From the NCBI RefSeq assembly GCF_024679095.1, contig NC_066531.1:5654261-5718260 (forward strand): a stretch of 64,000 nucleotides of DNA, read 5' to 3'. Position numbers and translations under genes: made by a program. Positions 30,458-41,292 of this stretch are shown in pieces. The notes below the pieces were generated by a model. The model saw only the letters and a program-made list of their open reading frames with translations. It searched no databases and was not told the DNA's origin. How positions within the stretch are numbered: the first letter of the stretch is position 1; every line of letters begins with the position of its first letter. Source of the DNA: Eriocheir sinensis (lineage: Eukaryota; Arthropoda; Malacostraca; Decapoda; Varunidae).

Positions 30458-30740
30458 TGAATGTATGCTATTGCATTATATTTGTGCCAGTAGAAGAATT
30501 CAATTAAATGAACCTTTACTAGAGATTGAAAACATGTAAAATGATGCCTACAGAGGAAATGAAGACATAGGGCAGGCTCGATGAAAAGACGTTGTCAATC
30601 AGACCCTTTCGTCGAGCCTGCCCTATGTCTTCATTTCCTCTGTAGGCATCATGTTCCATGTGTTCAATATCTTGTACTAAAGGCTCATTTAATTGAATTC
30701 TTCTACTGATACAAATATTATGCAATAGCAAACATGCAAT
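30458..30740. repeat. Tail-to-tail inverted duplication of a transposase 3' end
   Basis: About 130-bp arms (30458-30588 and 30607-30740) separated by some 18 bp. Both encode the same C-terminal Harbinger segment (RRIQLNEPL) on opposite strands. The minus-strand arm belongs to the transposase exon at 30519-30946. The plus-strand arm is a partial inverted copy with a stop. This creates a second hairpin next to the foldback element. Confidence 0.82.
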
Positions 30741-31002
30741 TGAAATTTTGGCACACTTGACTGGGTCACACTGAAGGCTACCACCTGACCCATGCAAGCA
30801 ACGGAACCGAGATTTTAATAACCCAAAAGTCTGTTCCACCACAACACGTGTCCTCGAATGGCTGTGATTATAGGCGCGATGAGCATCAGTTGTTGGCTGG
30901 CTCATTGGTGTCATTAGGAAGGGCTTCAGAGGATAACCAGAATCACCTGCAAGGATCAGAATATAAACTAATTTTTCATCTAACATCATCTTTGCAATGG
31001 TT

Positions 31003-31048
31003 GTTTTTGTTGAGGGAAAGTTAACCAGCTTCTTAATGCTTTCATCCC
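31003..31048 (+). pseudogene. LINE C 3' fragment, left piece (interrupted by Harbinger 2)
   Basis: agttaaccagcttcttaatg continues to catccc and matches LINE C at about 13515-13550. After the 4353-bp Harbinger insertion the match resumes at 35408 (aagttggtgaattctggaac). Together they form one 5'-truncated LINE C tail within the intron of the Harbinger 1 transposase. Confidence 0.7.
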
Positions 31049-31436
31049 TTAGGCTACGTCCGCACTAAGCAGCGGAACGCTGCTTCTGTTTTTCGCTGCC
31101 GCTGCCTGAGTGTTGGTCATACATGTAATCCTATGGAGCTGTACGCACTAGCCGCTGCTTCATACAAGCAGCGAAACGCTGCCTCGACACGAGCAGCGTT
31201 CCTACAGAAACAGAAGCAGCGTTGCGCTGCTTCTGTTTAGGTGGTATATGCATTTCTATGGAGCTGTCTGCACTACCTAGAGACCGCTGCGGCAGCGCTC
31301 AGTCAGTTTCAAGCAGTGATGGAGGAAGGTGCTGCGAGTTGTTCTATCGTAAGTGAAATATCCCTGTACGCCATGAAATATTAACTGAATATTTTTTTTT
31401 TTATGTTAATCTATATATAAATTTTCGTACTGTCTG

Positions 31437-31810
31437 TCTGTGTGTGTGTGTGTGTGTGTGTCTGTCTGTCTGTCTGTGCCCTATCTCCTCCGCCCCAAGA
31501 CAACCCACCTGGACATATGAGGTATCGATGGAAAGGTCATGACCCAAGGAATGTTATAGTGATAATTTTGGTGACCTTTGACCAATCAGAAGGTCAAAAA
31601 AGGTCAAATAAGGTCAATTTTTAGTATTTCTCCTATCGGCTTCAAACTCGAGGAACATATATTTCTTGAAGAGGCCTACATTTCTCACTATGCAGGATTT
31701 TTTTACCAAAGATCAAATTAAAGTTCAAATAAGGTCATTGTAGGTCATTTCGCTGATAAACTTGAAACTCGGGAAACCTACACTTCGTGAAGAAGCCTAC
31801 ATTTTTCACT
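31437..31810. repeat. GT-rich tract followed by a two-fold direct repeat
   Basis: A (GT)n/(CTGT)n tract (31435-31477) leads into two ~110-bp similar units (about 31605-31690 and 31725-31805) with aggtcaaataaggtca and gaggcctacatttctcact motifs. It lies in the left arm of Harbinger 2, where no coding sequence is found. The start (ctatatataaattttcgtac) recalls Helitron 5' ends, but no hairpin or CTRR end was confirmed. Confidence 0.5.
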
Positions 31811-32144
31811 TACAAGTTTGGAGTGGTAGAAGGATCATCCTGAAACAAGCCACCAATATCTTCCTTTGCTGTAAGATAGCCTCAGCTAGGACACCATGCA
31901 ATAGAGGAAGTACTCTAAACAAAAAGTATGCAGCCATTTGGCTGCAAAGGGGCTGCTTGTGATTAAAATATGGCTGTTTGTGGTTAATAACTTTTTAAGT
32001 GATTATCAAAGCTATTCTGATAATTCAATAAAGTTTGCATTTGTTTTTTAAAATAACATGTTAGCTTCACAATCTATGGAGATACACCTATATTAATTTT
32101 CTTGTGGAAATAACAGATTTTAAAAGTTTTGTTTATCTTTTCAG

Positions 32145-32593
32145 ATAATGTCGTGTGGAGTGGAAGTAAATATAGAACGGCTTATTGAATTAGTTCAAGC
32201 AAGAAATTGCATCTGGGATATTATAAAGATAAAAATCTCAAGAAGGAAGCCTGTAGAGAAATATGCGAAGAACTAATTATTGGCTTCAATGATTTGGACA
32301 ACAAGGAAATGATAGCAAAATGTAAGTAACATAGATTTATTTCACAATGGTTAGGTATTTCAATACATTAATGAAAACATGGCTACATAGGTAAATAAAG
32401 TTTCATCTGTTGCTACAAACAAAGTACCTAAGGACATACCTAGGTATATAAAGTTTGAAATGTAACTACAAATAATAAAGCTACTAAGGACATAACTACG
32501 TAAATAAAATTTGAATTATAACTACAAACAATGTACTATACCTTGGTAAATAATTTAATCTATAGCTCCAATCAATGTACAGGTAATGGAAAA

Positions 32594-32683
<90 letters not shown>

Positions 32684-34470
32684 TTCAACCACTCATCATT
32701 ATCATGAGTGCGATGTATCGCAGTTTCAAAAATTATATCATATCATTCTGCCAGGAAACAGAACCCTGATAGCTAGTGAAATAGTCTGCAAAGTTATCTC
32801 TTATGTTGTTGGCAGCTCTCCCTCCACGGGCTGCGCCGCATGGTGGCACAGGAGCAATACCTTGAACGTTTCCCCTGATAGCGGTATCCTCACGATTGAA
32901 TCCATCACGTCTTCGTACAAAATTATGTAACACGCAGCAAGCCTTTGTTATGTCAATAGCAGCATTGAGGCCAACATTCATCGGCGTATGAAATATCCTC
33001 CATTTATTTGAAAGAATGCCAAAGGTACATTCAACGTACCTTCTCGCTCTGGACAGGCGATAATTGAATATCTTTTTTTAGGTTGTAGGTAATTTCCTGC
33101 ATAAGGTCTCAAAACAGAGGAAGAAAGACCAAAAGCCTCATCTCCAACAAACATATGCGGAAGGGCTTCATTTTGTCCAGGGAGACATTTATCTGGCGGA
33201 GTGTTCAGAGTGTTATTTTGAATAGATTTGTAAAATGTAGATTGCTTGAAGATATTCGAGTCACATTCTTTTCCGTATGACCCTATATCTACGTATGTAA
33301 ATAAATAATCGCTGTCACAAACAGCTAACAAAACAATGGAAAAGTAGTGCTTGTAATTATGGTATAGTGATCCGCTGTGTTTGGGCTTAATAACTCTGAT
33401 ATGTTTTCCGTCGATTGCGCCGAGGCAATTCGGGAAGTTAGCATTTTCATTAAATTTTTCAACAATTTTGTTCCACCCTACCTCGCTAGGCGTTGGAATT
33501 TCTTCATTATGTAGTATTGTCCAGATAGCCCAACACACGTCTCTTATGCAATCACTAATTGTTTGTTTCCCAACTCGGAAACTGTACTGCAGATCTGTCA
33601 TTGAGGATCCAGTCGCCAGATATCTGAAAAAAATGTATTGCTTATTAGCAAGTGGCACACGAAAATTAATCTACAAAAAAATCCATGATTCGTAGAGAAG
33701 GGCTTCCGTATTTAAACTTATTAGAAAATTATGATATATGCTATACATAACTATGAAAAACACTACTTATTTATGCTATTTTTTCCGCAGGTAAATCCCT
33801 TCAAATGAAATGGAAGAACGTCAGAGAGAAATATTTGAAACAAATAAGAATTGAAAAAAATGCTGCTTCTGGTTCAGGGTACAGTAGTAAAAAACCCTAT
33901 GCTTATTCCCAACATCTGGAATTTTTGAAAGCAATTGGAGAAACAGTCCAGACAACATCATCAATGGAAAATGATGAAGACCGTCAGGGAGAATCACCAA
34001 CAGACATGTCATCAATAAGCTCACTACATGAAAAGAAACCTTCAGCCCAGAGAAATAAACGTAGCAAAATTTCCACATTTGAACATGAACTTCTTCAGAA
34101 ATTGGACACGCATGAGGAGCAAAGCACGCATATGGCTTTTATGAAGGGTATTGAACCCTCACTTCAAACTTTAACTGCAGATGAAGTACTGGAATGGCAA
34201 CATAGTGCTATTGAGGCCCTGCTCTCAATCAAGAGAAGGAAAGGGCATCAGAATCCTGTCTACTTCTCAGGTCAACAGGCTTCGAGCAGCTTCACCAATC
34301 AAAGTTTCACCTTGCAGCCTCCTACGCAAAATGTCATACCTGATTCTATGAGCAGTGCGCTACCTATGCATCGCAGCGCTTATCAAACATGTCCCCAGAC
34401 AACACTTCAGCCTGTTCCTTCACCTGTTGACTCGATTTATTCAGATACATCAAGCCTTGTTGAATTATAA
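32145..34470 (+). pseudogene. MADF-domain accessory protein of Harbinger 2
   Basis: Exon 1 (32145-32321; ATG at 32148) begins MSCGVEVNIERLIELVQARN, then CIWD, then YKDKNLKKEACREICEEL in another frame, so a small deletion breaks it near 32220. It ends before gtaagt. Exon 2 (33791-34470) follows tccgcag and reads MKWKNVREKYLKQ and HLEFLKAIGE. LIELV---- WD--YK---K---W--I and KWKN-R--Y are MADF blocks; MADF/Myb proteins recruit the Harbinger transposase to DNA. A Ser/Gln-rich tail follows, with a helix at EVLEWQHSAIEALLSIKRRK, ending at 34470. The intron (32322-33790) holds a (TA)n tract and lies antisense to transposase exon 2. Confidence 0.83.
32599..32680. repeat. (TA)n microsatellite
   Basis: About 80 bp of TA in the accessory gene intron, just 3' of the transposase stop on the other strand. 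Confidence 0.95.
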
Positions 34471-35245
34471 ATTATGACAATTTTTCCCACTGCATTATGT
34501 AAATGCAGAAGGTACACTTGGTTTTCCTCTTTCACAATAGGAATATTATGATTTTGTATATTGTTTTCTGAATACAATATAATATACTAGCAGAATTAAC
34601 AATTGCTTTTTTTATTTAAAGAATGGATATATATAGTTTCCTATTATTTTCTGAATATATTTCATACCTTTGTATTGAATTTTAATTCCCCCGTGTTTTG
34701 GTTGCTGTAGTGCTATTGTTTTGTGTGAGTATATTAACCGTTAAATCAACTCTACTATACGAAATATTTAATTACAAATATAAATATAAATATATATCTT
34801 AAAATAAATAATGTGACACATCCTTAAAAACTTACAAAAATAAAATTTGAGCTCAATTCTGAAAATATAACAAAATTCATTAATATAAACATATAACTTA
34901 CCTGATTGCTATGGTCAGTTGCTCATCTGGCGTCAAGGCATTTCTGAACTTTGTGTCTTGTCGTTGAAGTGCTGGACCTAAACGATGTAAAAGTTCATTA
35001 TATGATGCCTTAGACATTCTATAATAATTAAAATATTTTGCATCGTCATCCTTTAGTTCTTTAATTAAATTATAAAATGCTCCTTTTCTTGTTTTGTTTT
35101 GGAAAAGAGGATGAACCCAATATTTTTTTTTCTTTTTTTCTTGTTGTTTCTTACGCAACAAGTACGCAATTGCCACTTTTTTCGTCAAAGTTTTCATATT
35201 TAATAGCACTGCAACACAACCGCATTCGACCGTAGTCAGGAGCAC
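32733..35245 (-). pseudogene. HARBI1-like transposase of Harbinger 2, one homopolymer frameshift
   Basis: Exon 1 (35245-34902) is the N-terminal helical domain: KYWVHPLFQNKTRKGAF, YFNYYRMSKASYNELL and LTPDEQLTIAIR. It ends at a gtaagt donor. Exon 2 starts at 33623 after tttttcag with YLATGSSMTDLQYSFRVGK in frame. The DDE core shows NCLGAIDGKHIRV, FVGDEAFGLS and, after the frame change, RYVECTFGIL, then KACCVLHNFV. The only lesion I see is a one-base slip at a seven-A run (33073-33079). It separates the third catalytic residue from the first two. Length would be about 410 residues, normal for the family. The copy looks recent. Confidence 0.88.
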
Positions 35246-35407
35246 TCTGAAACCAAAAGGCAGCGGCAGCGAAACACTGCGAGCAGCGAAAAATAGCTGC
35301 AGATAGCACAGGCAGCGGCAGCGAAAAACAGCCTAATGCAGATAGCACAGGCAGCGGCAGCGAAAAACAGAAGCAGCGTTCCGCTGCCTAGTGCGGACGT
35401 AGCCTTA

Positions 35408-35555
35408 AGTTGGTGAATTCTGGAACAGCCATTCTCTGTTTGTATATCTTCCTGTCTACTACTTAAGCTCTTTCAAGAGGGTAGTATTAAGACACTCTTA
35501 TCTACAATGGGACCATACGCTATAGCTGCGTGTGGCCTCAAAGTTCATTTACAGC
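35408..35555 (+). pseudogene. LINE C 3' fragment, right piece and tail
   Basis: Continues the fragment at 31003-31048. WN-like and S-FK- codons are recognisable (acttaagctctttcaagagg matches 13602-13621). It then runs into a degenerate 3' tail up to about 35555, where SINE-like sequence begins. The reading frame is broken. Confidence 0.65.
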
Positions 35556-35710
35556 ACATTAGCCCTTGAGCCTGCGGTGAGAAGGATCCCATTACATCCG
35601 AGGCACTGTGCTAGGGTGACATCCAGTTTACATTAGTTTACCTTCCCCAGTCTTCCTCAGGTACCCATTTATCGTCCAGCCCAAAAGCGAGGATGAACAG
35701 CCACTGCACC
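35556..35710. repeat. SINE body remnant
   Basis: gagcctgcggtgagaaggat, gtttaccttccccag and aagcgaggatgaacagcc correspond block by block to 36890-37045, the body of a tRNA-headed SINE. The head is missing here. It lies between two LINE C fragments. Confidence 0.55.
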
Positions 35711-35829
35711 CTAAAGGATCCCTCCTCAGACGCCTCCTCAGCCCCTCGCTTAGGACCATCCAGCAGACCACCACACCCAGCACCACCAACATGGCCAACC
35801 ACTCCGCCCAGCACCACAGTCTTTTAACG

Positions 35830-36340
35830 TCTACCCTTTACTTCCTACTGGAAGTATGCCAACATGGAGCCTGTGCCTAAGAGGGGTGACCGCTCCAATC
35901 CTTCAGACTACAAAAGACCCTCCCAACATAAACAACACGATTCCAGGATGGAGGCTGTAGAACGCTCAACTTCATACCTTACTATCACTTCCAATTAAGG
36001 CAAGAAGAACTGTGTCCTTCAACGCCTCAAAAACTCAATTTTTTAACCCGTCAACTCGACACAATCTTCCAAACACTTATCCCCTATTTTTCAATAACAC
36101 TCAGCTGTCACCTTCTACAGTAAACATCCTCAGTCTAACCTTAACTCAAAATCTCAACTGGAAACTTCACATCTCCGCTCTTACTTAATCAGCTTCCTTG
36201 AGGTTGGGCTTTCTGTATCGTCTCTGCCAGTTATTTTTATCCCCCCAAATGATATCTATATGCAGGGGCCTTGTCTGCCCTATTATGGAGTATACATCTC
36301 ATAATGTTCTTTACTCTTTGTCTCTTTCCATTCCTTAAAA
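35830..36340 (+). pseudogene. LINE C reverse transcriptase remnant with internal deletion
   Basis: It begins WKYANMEPVPKRGDRSNPSD, the RT block 1 lead of this LINE type. It then skips the catalytic palm entirely and resumes in a region resembling the thumb (NSTQSS, SLTLTQNLNW-like) up to the CPYYGVYIS stretch. That last stretch corresponds to the MEYASHVWGG block of the fragment at 13237. Several stops interrupt it. The catalytic centre is deleted, so this is a dead internal-deletion copy. Confidence 0.65.
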
Positions 36341-36889
36341 AACTATGAGCGGCCATTAACAAAATATAACATATACTACATTTCCATTGCTCTAAAAAAT
36401 ATGAGTGGCCATTTTATAAAAATAGAACATATACTACCCTGTTTTTTATTCTTATGAGACCCAGTCCATTCCTTGTTGTTTGTTCCCCTTAGTTTTCCCT
36501 AATGAAATAGGTTGTCCTATTTACTGCATAAAAATTATATTTGCTTGTAAATACACTTCAGAGGCACGTATGTATATGAATAAATTTTGTAAGCATTACA
36601 AAAAACAAAGTTTAAGAGCGCTTAACACAGAGGAAAGTTATTAGATCCTGGACAAGCATGAGCGTGGAAGTTGGAGAGCACTTGGTAGATCGCAAAATTG
36701 TTATAAAAGTTTCAGAATACATGCTGTGACTGTGAATAGACAGCATTTCCATAACCTATTTGTAACTACTCTCTATATTAATCCCTCGAAAGGATAACCA
36801 GGATAATGCACCTGACAAGTCAAGAAGATACCAAAGCCAAACATTAACGTACAGGTTAAGTTGGGAGCATATGCTATTATCTTCGAATG
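36341..36889. other. Unassigned AT-rich stretch
   Basis: About 550 bp with two copies of a gagtggccatt/gagcggccatt motif (about 36345 and 36402), each followed by aaaatagaacatatactac-like sequence, a short direct repeat of about 55 bp. Nothing else is recognisable. It is probably part of the swollen Harbinger 1 intron. Confidence 0.45.
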
Positions 36890-37135
36890 GTCACGATACT
36901 CATCTCCATACCATTGGCCCTTCACCCTGTGGTGGGTAACAATCCATTAACTTGGGACACAGGCCCAGTGCAGCATCCAGGTTACCAGTTTACCTTCCTC
37001 AGGTAACAATTTACCAATCCAGAAAAGAAGGATGAACAGTTGGGTGGGTTGTGTGCCGACTACCCAGGCCAAGATTCGAACTCGGGCACACAGTTGTGAA
37101 AATGTATGCTAACCACAGCACCATGGAGGCACAGT
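36890..37135 (-). mobile_element. tRNA-derived SINE in the Harbinger 1 intron
   Basis: On the minus strand the head (37135 to about 37065) has a box A-like tggtgctgtggttagcata and a box B-like gagttcgaatcttgg. A body follows with the gttcatccttc and ggtaaactgg blocks shared with 35556-35710. No clear poly(A) tail. It is unrelated in sequence to the VNTR-SINE and to the SINE at 21350. Confidence 0.65.
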
Positions 37136-37545
37136 AACTTATACTGTTTTTCTTACAGCTGCTAAATTTTACAATATACAACAAAGGTTTGGGTAATTAC
37201 CAAGAAGTAGTGAGTCTCCGTACTGGCCCTCCACAAACTGCTGCCGCAGAACACTTTGACGCCATATGTAGGAGTCATGAACGCTCCCAGGATAGCTTGC
37301 ACAGAAGCTGATGATCCTCACCTTTGAGTCTGCCACAACTTGTACATTAAGGCTGTACTTCCTCTTCCTGTTCAGATAAACAACTGCATTTGCAGGTGCT
37401 TTGATGGGTATATGAGTGCAGTCTATAGCCCCTATGACAGAAGGGAATCCACTGAGGCCATAAAAATCTTGCTTGATGAGCATGAGCTCCTGCAGATCTT
37501 GGGGCATATTTATTTATCGTTTTGCTTTGTTCAACAAAGCCTCAG

Positions 37546-38750
37546 TGTCGGGACCCAGAAGACCATAACAGCACAGTTAATTAATGGTGACCCCAATCAG
37601 AGGCAAATACCGGAGGAAGATATGGAGACAAGAATTGTAAATATGATAGGAGAGGAAAGGAAAGCAATTAGTCAGATATACAAAGTCGTAAACATCTGAT
37701 AAGCACTAACACTACTGAGAGGTTATGGAAAATACCCAGACCCACATACAGAAAACAGATACCCAGTAGGCGTGGTCAGGAAGTGTGGATAACCATTCAA
37801 GAGTAACATGTCGCGTGCGGTGTGACGAAATGCTATAAGCGAATAACTGAAAAGAGAAGTCACTGTGGGAGTGTCTTAAAAATGAATTACAAATAGCAGG
37901 AGAAGTAAACAATATAACATAATGAGCGAGCCAATGGTTGTTGACAGGAAGTATTGGCTACTGGTTATGTAGAAAATGAAGGCGCGTCAAGGATGTAGTT
38001 CCGCCTCAAGCAAGGAAAAATGTGACCTAGACAACAGTGGTATGGGCAGACCGAGCTTGGTTCTCGCCTCAAGCAGACCTGCTACTCACTCAGCTGAGAA
38101 TGGCTGTTGTGATCTTAAGCGTGAGTAGAAATTCGAGAATCCAAGGGAAATCGACTGTATTGTCCTGGAGATTATAATGTAGATGTGTAGTAGGATTGTG
38201 AGTGGGACAGGATTGTGATTATTTTATTGCGATGTAAAGCAAAGGTAGAAACCACTGGGTGTGGTATAATTTGGTGCTTCCGTGAAATTGTAGTAGATAA
38301 TACTATAGGAATGTGTTATCATTATTTGTGAGGAGAGAACTTAAATATTGCGATGTAAGCAGAGATAAACAAGCCACTTCTTGAGGAATGACGAGTGTTA
38401 TTATTATTGGCAACAACTGAGCACATATTGTAGTATTACGTTTAAGACATCTCGTTTGTCATATGTTGCATCCATTGCTGAATATGCCAGTGTTATGATC
38501 GTCTGAGCATAGAATATTGCGTAAGGCAATTACCTGCACTTAATTTTAAATAAATGTATATTTTCTTTTTCCCTTGTTTATCCCCGAACTCCAGTCTCCA
38601 ATAACAACTTAAGCCAGATCGCGCTACCAGGGATACGAGACGGTGAGATCATTTATGGAGTAATTAATGAGTGATAAAAGAGTTGATTTAATACAAGTTG
38701 ATGCAAATAAATTAAAAAGTAAGAATTAAATAAAAGAAAAGAAGGGTCCA
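37546..38750 (+). repeat. 5' LTR of gypsy element 2
   Basis: It starts tgtcgggacccagaagacc and contains blocks shared with 47160-48146 (gatacccagtaggcgtgg, gggcagaccgagcttggttc, ctgaatatgccagtgttatg). An AATAAA-type signal (aaataaatg near 38552) is shared too. It ends near ggtcca before tggcggcagcgg, a plausible primer-binding site. The first ~160 bp differ from the 3' LTR, which suggests long divergence or a local rearrangement. The right boundary is uncertain by some tens of bases. Confidence 0.75.
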
Positions 38751-38979
38751 AAACTGGCGGCAGCGGTATAAGGATAAATAGGGACATGTGCTTACAGTGC
38801 TTTTGTTTAATCTACTCTGACGAGAAAACGCCTCTTATTTTTACTAAGCTTTGCTCGTTTTAAGTGGCAGAAATAATAGTGACGATTTAATTATATAATT
38901 ATTGGTTCTTCCGGAGGACGTGGACTTTGAAGATATGGTGGTGGAAATTCTGAAGATATGGTGGTGGAAATTCTGGCCA

Positions 38980-39190
38980 ACCACTGGTGCTCTGTAGTGC
39001 AATGGGTAGCACACGCGACTCACAACCGAGAAGGGCGTCAGGTGACAGGCAGCGGCAGTGTTCCTCCTCTCAGGTTTGTTTGTTCAAAGATTGTCACACC
39101 AGGATGGAGGGGAACACGGGCCTATACGCCTATCAGGGTGGTGGTCTGGTCCTTGCCGCGGCGGGCAACCATAGAGTAACTTTATAAAGG
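38980..39190 (+). mobile_element. Possible tRNA-like SINE in the gag region
   Basis: ctctgtagtgcaatgggtagcacacgcgactcacaaccgag reads like the first half of a tRNA (box A and an anticodon-loop-like cacaacc). A body runs to the taaaggcct near 39190. A gatatggtggtggaaattctg duplication (38933-38953 and 38956-38976) lies just upstream and could be a target-site repeat or chance. Box B is weak. Confidence 0.4.
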
Positions 39191-39504
39191 CCTAACCCGC
39201 GATCCCCCTGGTAGGACGTGTAGAGTATGATGTAGAAAAAATGTGAAATACCAAGAAAATTGTGAGGCATCAATAAAAAGTCAAGAATGAGAAAAAAATA
39301 AAATGAAGCATATGGACAAAAGTGTCAAGTACTAAGATAAATGTGTGAAGTAGGAGAATCAGAGGAAGAGGAGGCCAGGGTATGTACCCCCCTCAGTTAA
39401 CTACTACAAATAACATTAAATAAATAAATTAATAATAAATAAATAAATAAATAAATATGCACACTTGCAGTGGAAAAAACGGAAAATGAGCGAAGATCAA
39501 AACA

Positions 39505-39780
39505 GGGAGTAACCTTTAATATAATAAGATGAAGGCTATAACGAACAAGGGAGTAACCTTTAATATAATAAGATGAAGGCTATAACGAACAAGGGAGTAA
39601 CCTTTAATATAATAAGATGAAGGCTATAACGAACAAGGGAGTAACCTTTAATATAATAAGATGAAGGCTATAACGATCAAGGGAGTAACCACCTCACATA
39701 AATATAAGGAAAAGAAGGCAATAACGAACAAGGGAGTGACCTTAAAAATAATGACAAGAAGGCTATAATCAACATAACTC
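39505..39780. repeat. 44-bp tandem array in the gypsy 2 gag region
   Basis: Four almost identical 44-bp units (starts at 39505, 39549, 39593 and 39637; gggagtaacctttaatataa) followed by two diverged units to about 39780. The period is not a multiple of three, so it would scramble a reading frame. It therefore probably grew after gag died. Confidence 0.92.
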
Positions 39781-40464
39781 AAGAGTAACTTTGGTAGGCA
39801 GATCGCACTACTCATGATAATACATATGCAAAAGTGGCAGCACTCCTAGAAACAGGAGCGTGTGTGAGTTTTTAACGGATGAATTTATTAAAGAATTAGG
39901 GCTCGCAGTAAATGACTGAAGCGAAACCCGTGAATATTGTCTCTGTGCAAAGATACCATATTGAAAATGACGGTAAAAGACAAGTTAATATGGAAGGAAA
40001 AAGAAGTTTCCAAGACTTATTGATAACACGCGATGTAGATTTGCCGACTCCTATTGTGTTGAGTACTGATTTGTAGTGTAGCACGAGATTATTTTGAAAA
40101 CATTGCAACTAAATAAGGAACAAAAGAACGAAGCTTAAAACTGATAATAGAAGGGGAAACCATACAATTATGCCAGGAAAAATATGTCTTATATCTAGAG
40201 GTGAAGGATCTTAGCTAAATGTAGATGGAAATGAAGAAAGTCTCACTGAAAATAAGGCCGTACGTTGCCAAGCAGCGGAACCTTTGCAACTGCATGCATC
40301 TGTTGCAGGTTACATAACGCTAGTGACGCAACTTCAGGCGAGTGAAGCTTTATTTGAGCCTTGTGTTAGTACTCCTCAGGCTAGAGTCTTGTGCTCAGGG
40401 ATAGTTAAGTTAACCCCTTCATCTGACAATCAAAGATCTTATGTCACTGTGCCGTATTTGAATA

Positions 40465-41292
40465 TTGAATGTGAGTGTAAAGATATATGATAATACAACG
40501 TTAGGATTTGTGAAGCCTGTCACTCATGAGCAATACGCTGATCTGCCACAAGTATCTAGTGTACAGACCGCTGACACAGTTAAGACAGACTTGAAGCCCG
40601 CAGAGCTTGAAGTAAGGAAGAAAAGCCTCATTCAAATTGTTGATGCTAAATTCCCAAACGAAGAGAGAGATAATCAGGTCTTAAAGTCCTTAATAAATAA
40701 ATATATAACAGTGTTTTCCACAAAACAAAAACCATTAACAGTAACGCCCTATTTTCTAAGAACTATCAAGCAAAACACTGATGAAGTAGTGTACAGGCTT
40801 CCATATAGCATTCCTATCAGTTATCATGACAGAGCAAATGAACAACTTATATCGCTCCAGCAACAGGGTGTGATTCGCCCTTCGCGATCACCCTATAATG
40901 CCCCACTTATCCCAGTGCCAAAAAAAGATGGAGTACTACGACTCTGTCTGGACTTCCGGGCATTTAATAAGACACTACGGGACGACCGGTACCCACTCCC
41001 TAATATAACCACCATACTCAATCAATTGGGAGATAATAAGCTTTTTTCATGCCTAGACTTGAAACAAGGTTACTATCAAATCCCCCTAGATGAAATCAGC
41101 AGAGAGAAGACGGCATTTTCTTCTCCAGCAGGACATTGGGAATTTACTTCCCTCCCCTTTGGCCTAAAAACAGCCCCGTCCTGCTTCAAGAAAATAATTA
41201 ACACTGTCCTTACAGGACTATTAGGTAACAAGGTTCAGGTATACCTCGATGACATCTTATTATCCTGGGCGATATATTTTCTAATCATGTAG
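40465..41292 (+). pseudogene. pol: Reverse transcriptase of gypsy element 2
   Basis: Open over about 270 residues. It begins in the protease-RT spacer, then RLPYSIPISY, QQGVIRPSRSPYNAPLIPV, PKKDGVLRLCLDFRAFNK, FSCLDLKQGYYQIPLD (first Asp), FTSLPFGLKTAPSCF and VQVYLDDILL (catalytic DD). The frame is lost just after YLDDILL, at about 41260. Downstream thumb sequence continues in other frames to about 41520 (LTNYYRKF-like codons near 41490). This is the best-preserved part of the element. The overall set of blocks is Ty3/gypsy, but distinct from element 1. Confidence 0.9.

Larger units (their letters stand above)
31052..35404 (-). mobile_element. PIF/Harbinger element 2, two-gene, nearly complete
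   Basis: 4353 bp, bounded by terminal inverted repeats of at least 56 bp starting GGCTACGTCCGCACTA, with TTA on both sides (31049-31051 and 35405-35407). The 3-bp TTA target is a Harbinger hallmark. It encodes a HARBI1-like transposase (minus) and a MADF-domain accessory protein (plus), with the transposase intron overlapping the accessory gene's second exon. Sub-terminal GCAGCGGAACGCTGCTTCTG-like motifs recur several times at both ends and may bind the transposase. Only single small lesions are seen in each gene. Confidence 0.92.
30519..37507 (-). pseudogene. Harbinger element 1 transposase, two exons split by a >6-kb intron
   Basis: The upstream exon (37507-37202, minus) has GFPSVIGAIDCTHIPI with the first catalytic Asp and SYPGSVHDSYIWR, ending QYGDSLLLG at a gtaatt donor. 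The downstream exon (30946-30519) starts after ccttgcag with GDSGYPLKPFLMTP, then VVVEQTFGLLKSRFRCL (catalytic Glu), ACLLLHNICI and GQARRKGLIDNVF. These are the HARBI1-type DDE blocks in order, and the split codon (g + gt) completes the Gly. The usual GD-AY block at the second Asp overlaps the splice junction. The intron, 30947-37201, is filled with nested elements. The N-terminal exon is not seen, because the gypsy LTR at 37546 lies just upstream. Confidence 0.82.
38751..40280 (+). pseudogene. gag: Gag/protease region of gypsy element 2, heavily decayed
   Basis: No long frame survives. A SINE-like insert occupies 38980-39190, an (AAAT)n tract about 39418-39457 and a 44-bp tandem array 39505-39780. 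Near 39848-39880 LLETGACVSFL resembles the retropepsin active site LLDTGA with Glu in place of the catalytic Asp. That change would inactivate the protease. The family position, just before the RT, supports this reading. Gag itself is not recognisable by motif. Confidence 0.55.

Noticed and set aside
31400..31810. Helitron 5' end
   Set aside because: The tatatataaatttt start and GT-rich tract are suggestive, but no CTRR terminus, 3' hairpin or RepHel protein was found, and it lies inside Harbinger 2.
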